Shown in pieces: positions 62,041-64,000 of a stretch of DNA of 64,000 bases. How positions within the stretch are numbered: position 1 is the first letter of the stretch; each line of letters opens with the position of its first letter. The translations under genes and the position numbers were made by a program. The notes beneath the pieces were generated by a model that did not search any database, was not told the origin of the DNA, and saw only the letters and a program-made list of their open reading frames with translations. Source of the DNA: Skeletonema tropicum (taxonomy: Eukaryota; Bacillariophyta; Thalassiosirophyceae; Thalassiosirales; Thalassiosiraceae); the NCBI GenBank assembly GCA_037178625.1, contig CM074131.1:3100001-3164000 (forward strand), read 5' to 3'.

Positions 62041-63472
62041 ATGACAAGCCCCGTTCCACCCGACAGATGCGGCTCCGCCGATTCCGCAAATTCGGATGAT
62101 CCATTAGATGGAAAGCCAAGTGAAGATGCAACGCTCACACATGTCGACTCGTGTTCCAGTCTCCCTGAGGCTGGGGATGATCTGGTTCCTTGTGCTCGGC
62201 CTCGGCAATATAGTTCTGAACCCAATCATCAATCAGGACGAAATGAAGAATTTGGACAAGATACTCTCATTCAATTGCTTGCGAATGCATCATCGCTGTT
62301 AACTGCGCAAGATTTAGCGCTCCCAACAAACGATGCACGAGTGTTTTTACCCACTCCTTTCGCACCTGGGCAGTCCGCACGAACTCTTTTGGAGAGGAAA
62401 ATTGAGAGGAAGGAACGGCAAGAGGATGAGGAATGGAATGCGATACAATCAGAAACTACAATGCCTTCTCGAGCTGCAGTGTCGGCGTCTACACAGCTGC
62501 ACACTTCCCCGATGCAGCAGCAGCTCCCATTGGGCCGAGGACGACCTCGTCCAGATGGAGTTGGAATACCCGCACGTGACCCTTTTCTTCAACATCAACA
62601 TCAACCGCGCCCACAGCCATTACTCCACCGACAACAGCATCTACTTGATCTACAACAGCAGCTGTCAACAGGAGGTCTGCTGAGTCCACCGCAAACCAAC
62701 ATCCAAGGAATGTATGCGCCCGCTCCGCCATTGGCATTTCAACAGCCCCGTCTTAACGATTTGCACATGCCTACTCTTATGGGTGTAGGCGTAGGCTTGC
62801 CACAATTGGATGTCTTTGGTGGAAACGCTACCAACGCAATGAGGAACAATTTAATACCCGGGTTGATTCCCGGCATGTCCAACAGTGCTGCATCTGCCTT
62901 TTCTCTTACAGCAAACAATGGCATAGATACAACGGGACTGAACTGGCTCCTACAGCAACAAACATATGAAGAAGAAGAAAGAGCGTCGGTCTTGGCAGCA
63001 GCAGCAGCAAGTCGAAATCACGAAAAATATAAAGCTCCCAAAGATAGAGCACCAACGGAAGTTTCCGCCAAGAGCAAGAGGGCAGAAAGGGGGAATTCAG
63101 ATTCTTCAACTCGCCCTAATAGGTGGACTCAACGATACAATGAACTATTAGAATTCAAAAGGACTGAGGGAGTAAGTTGCATTGATGTTTATCTTCGTTC
63201 TCGCTAGCTAGCTAGCTCCCAGCTACTTCGACAAAGCGCTCACAAGGATTATTTTTCTCTCATTCAAACAACAGCACTGCCGTGTCCCTCATGGATATCC
63301 TCTCAACAAAAAGCTATCTTGGTGGGTAATGAATCAGCGTGCCCAATACGCCCAACGTAAAAACGGCAAGAGTAATTGGCTAAATGAAGAGCGCATAAAA
63401 CTTCTCGATGAAATTGGCTTTGTTTGGAGTCCAAATGCAAAAAAGACGGATTCTTCTTCAGATAAAAAATAA
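62041..63472 (+). CDS. Helicase-associated (HA) domain protein (442 aa)
   Basis: Exons 62041-63171 and 63275-63472 (GGA|GTAAGT ... ACAACAG|CAC, phase 0). The first exon encodes a long Gln/Pro/His-rich, probably disordered region. RWTQRYNELLEFKRTEG at its end joins across the intron to HCRVPHGYPLNKKLSWWVMNQR and LNEERIKLLDEIGFVW, together one complete HA domain (W...Y..L..F...GHC.VP......L..WV..QR...L...R...L...GF.W). HA-domain proteins are numerous in diatoms, mostly without a helicase core, and are thought to bind nucleic acid. A regulatory role is inference. Confidence 0.85.
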
Positions 63473-63613
63473 CCGTGGATGGCGACAAACGCATGTTCAT
63501 GTGCATATTGTTATAAGTGTGTTATCAAGATGTATATATTTAAATAATAATAGGTAATCAAGTTTTGTCATTGCTAAGCTCGTCAGTCACCATCTAGCTA
63601 GCCAGCTATTAAT

Positions 63614-64000
63614 TTAGCTGTTATCATCGTAGAGACTAGTTAATACCTCTATAGGCATTTCGTCAGGATATTCACTCCTCACAAACTCTAGACACAAGTT
63701 CAGCCTATCATTCCCAAACAGGTCAAGATATCGATCACAACTTGGTATAGTTCGTTCCACCAACATTCGATACACAAACGTCCCTTTGTTATTATCGTAC
63801 ATGTTGATCATGAGTGAGGAGCGTGGAGAAGCTTGATCAAGCCCATCAAGCCCATCAAATTCAGAGATCGATGCAAGAGATTCGATTATCTCATCCGATA
63901 TTGATACAAGTTCGTTACTGCAAAACCGTTTCCCACTTTTCAAGTCTCCAGTAGATTGTCCTGGTAGTTGGTTATTCTTGGCCAATTCTGTACACCAATA
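63614..64000 (-). CDS. Partial gene, C-terminal part, unknown function
   Basis: The frame is open from the right window edge to the stop at 63614-63616, about 128 codons. It contains an acidic segment (SISEFDGLDGLDQASPRSS) and YLDLFGNDRLNLCLEFVRSEYPDE. No domain recognised. The N-terminal part lies outside the window. Confidence 0.55.
   Translation of the reverse strand, partial: YWCTELAKNNQLPGQSTGDLKSGKRFCSNELVSISDEIIESLASISEFDGLDGLDQASPRSSLMINMYDNNKGTFVYRMLVERTIPSCDRYLDLFGNDRLNLCLEFVRSEYPDEMPIEVLTSLYDDNS

Overview
The window is nuclear DNA of a eukaryotic alga, most likely a centric diatom. Genes carry short GT-AG introns (mostly 84-103 bp). One protein has a secretory presequence with a DAF-type plastid-targeting motif. 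A helicase-associated-domain gene of the kind abundant in diatoms is present. Two genes for motile flagella (DRC11 and a tubulin tyrosine ligase-like protein) fit a centric lineage with flagellate sperm. The tRNA-Phe is of nuclear type. The genus is inference.

Positions 1-30,500 are a transposable-element graveyard. A repeat family ending in a GGCCCCGAGGGCC hairpin, with a Pif1-type helicase fragment beside it, occupies 1-2.2 kb and recurs at 18.2-18.7 kb. A two-exon gene of unknown function follows at 2.25-3.9 kb. A Gypsy-like gag/protease/truncated-RT element lies on the minus strand at 5.7-8.3 kb. From about 8.5 to 17.6 kb there is one R2-like non-LTR retrotransposon (zinc fingers, RT, zinc knuckle, restriction-like endonuclease) broken by three nested insertions: a 2.76-kb sequence of unknown class full of the heptamer TGGGGAG, a tRNA-derived SINE with an oligo-T tail, and a 1.6-kb gag-only LTR element with a 5-bp target-site duplication. 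Then come tRNA-like repeats, a 5'-truncated SINE copy with an 18-bp target-site duplication, tandem repeats, an FkbM-type methyltransferase whose 5' end abuts a TTAA-flanked MITE, a broken TE-like gene and more inverted-repeat elements.

From 30.8 to 64 kb the DNA is gene-rich: TRAPPC9/Trs120, a GPI- or membrane-anchored berberine-bridge-type FAD oxidoreductase (with one in-frame TAG), two small secreted proteins, DRC11 and TTLL tail-to-tail, a Myb/SANT-like factor, SFT2, a plastid membrane protein, tRNA-Phe, an APH-like kinase, a PHD-AWS-SET histone methyltransferase and a helicase-associated-domain protein. A partial gene runs off the right edge. Between them are two copies of a foldback hAT-type MITE in opposite orientation (one with a perfect 8-bp duplication), a 1.4-kb element with 19-bp inverted repeats, a 3' stub of the R2-like family and a stray gene fragment.

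The cellular genes cover vesicle traffic (TRAPPC9, SFT2), flagella (DRC11, TTLL) and chromatin or transcription (SET, Myb, HA-domain). There is no operon structure. Several gene pairs are convergent with only about 20-45 bp between stop codons.
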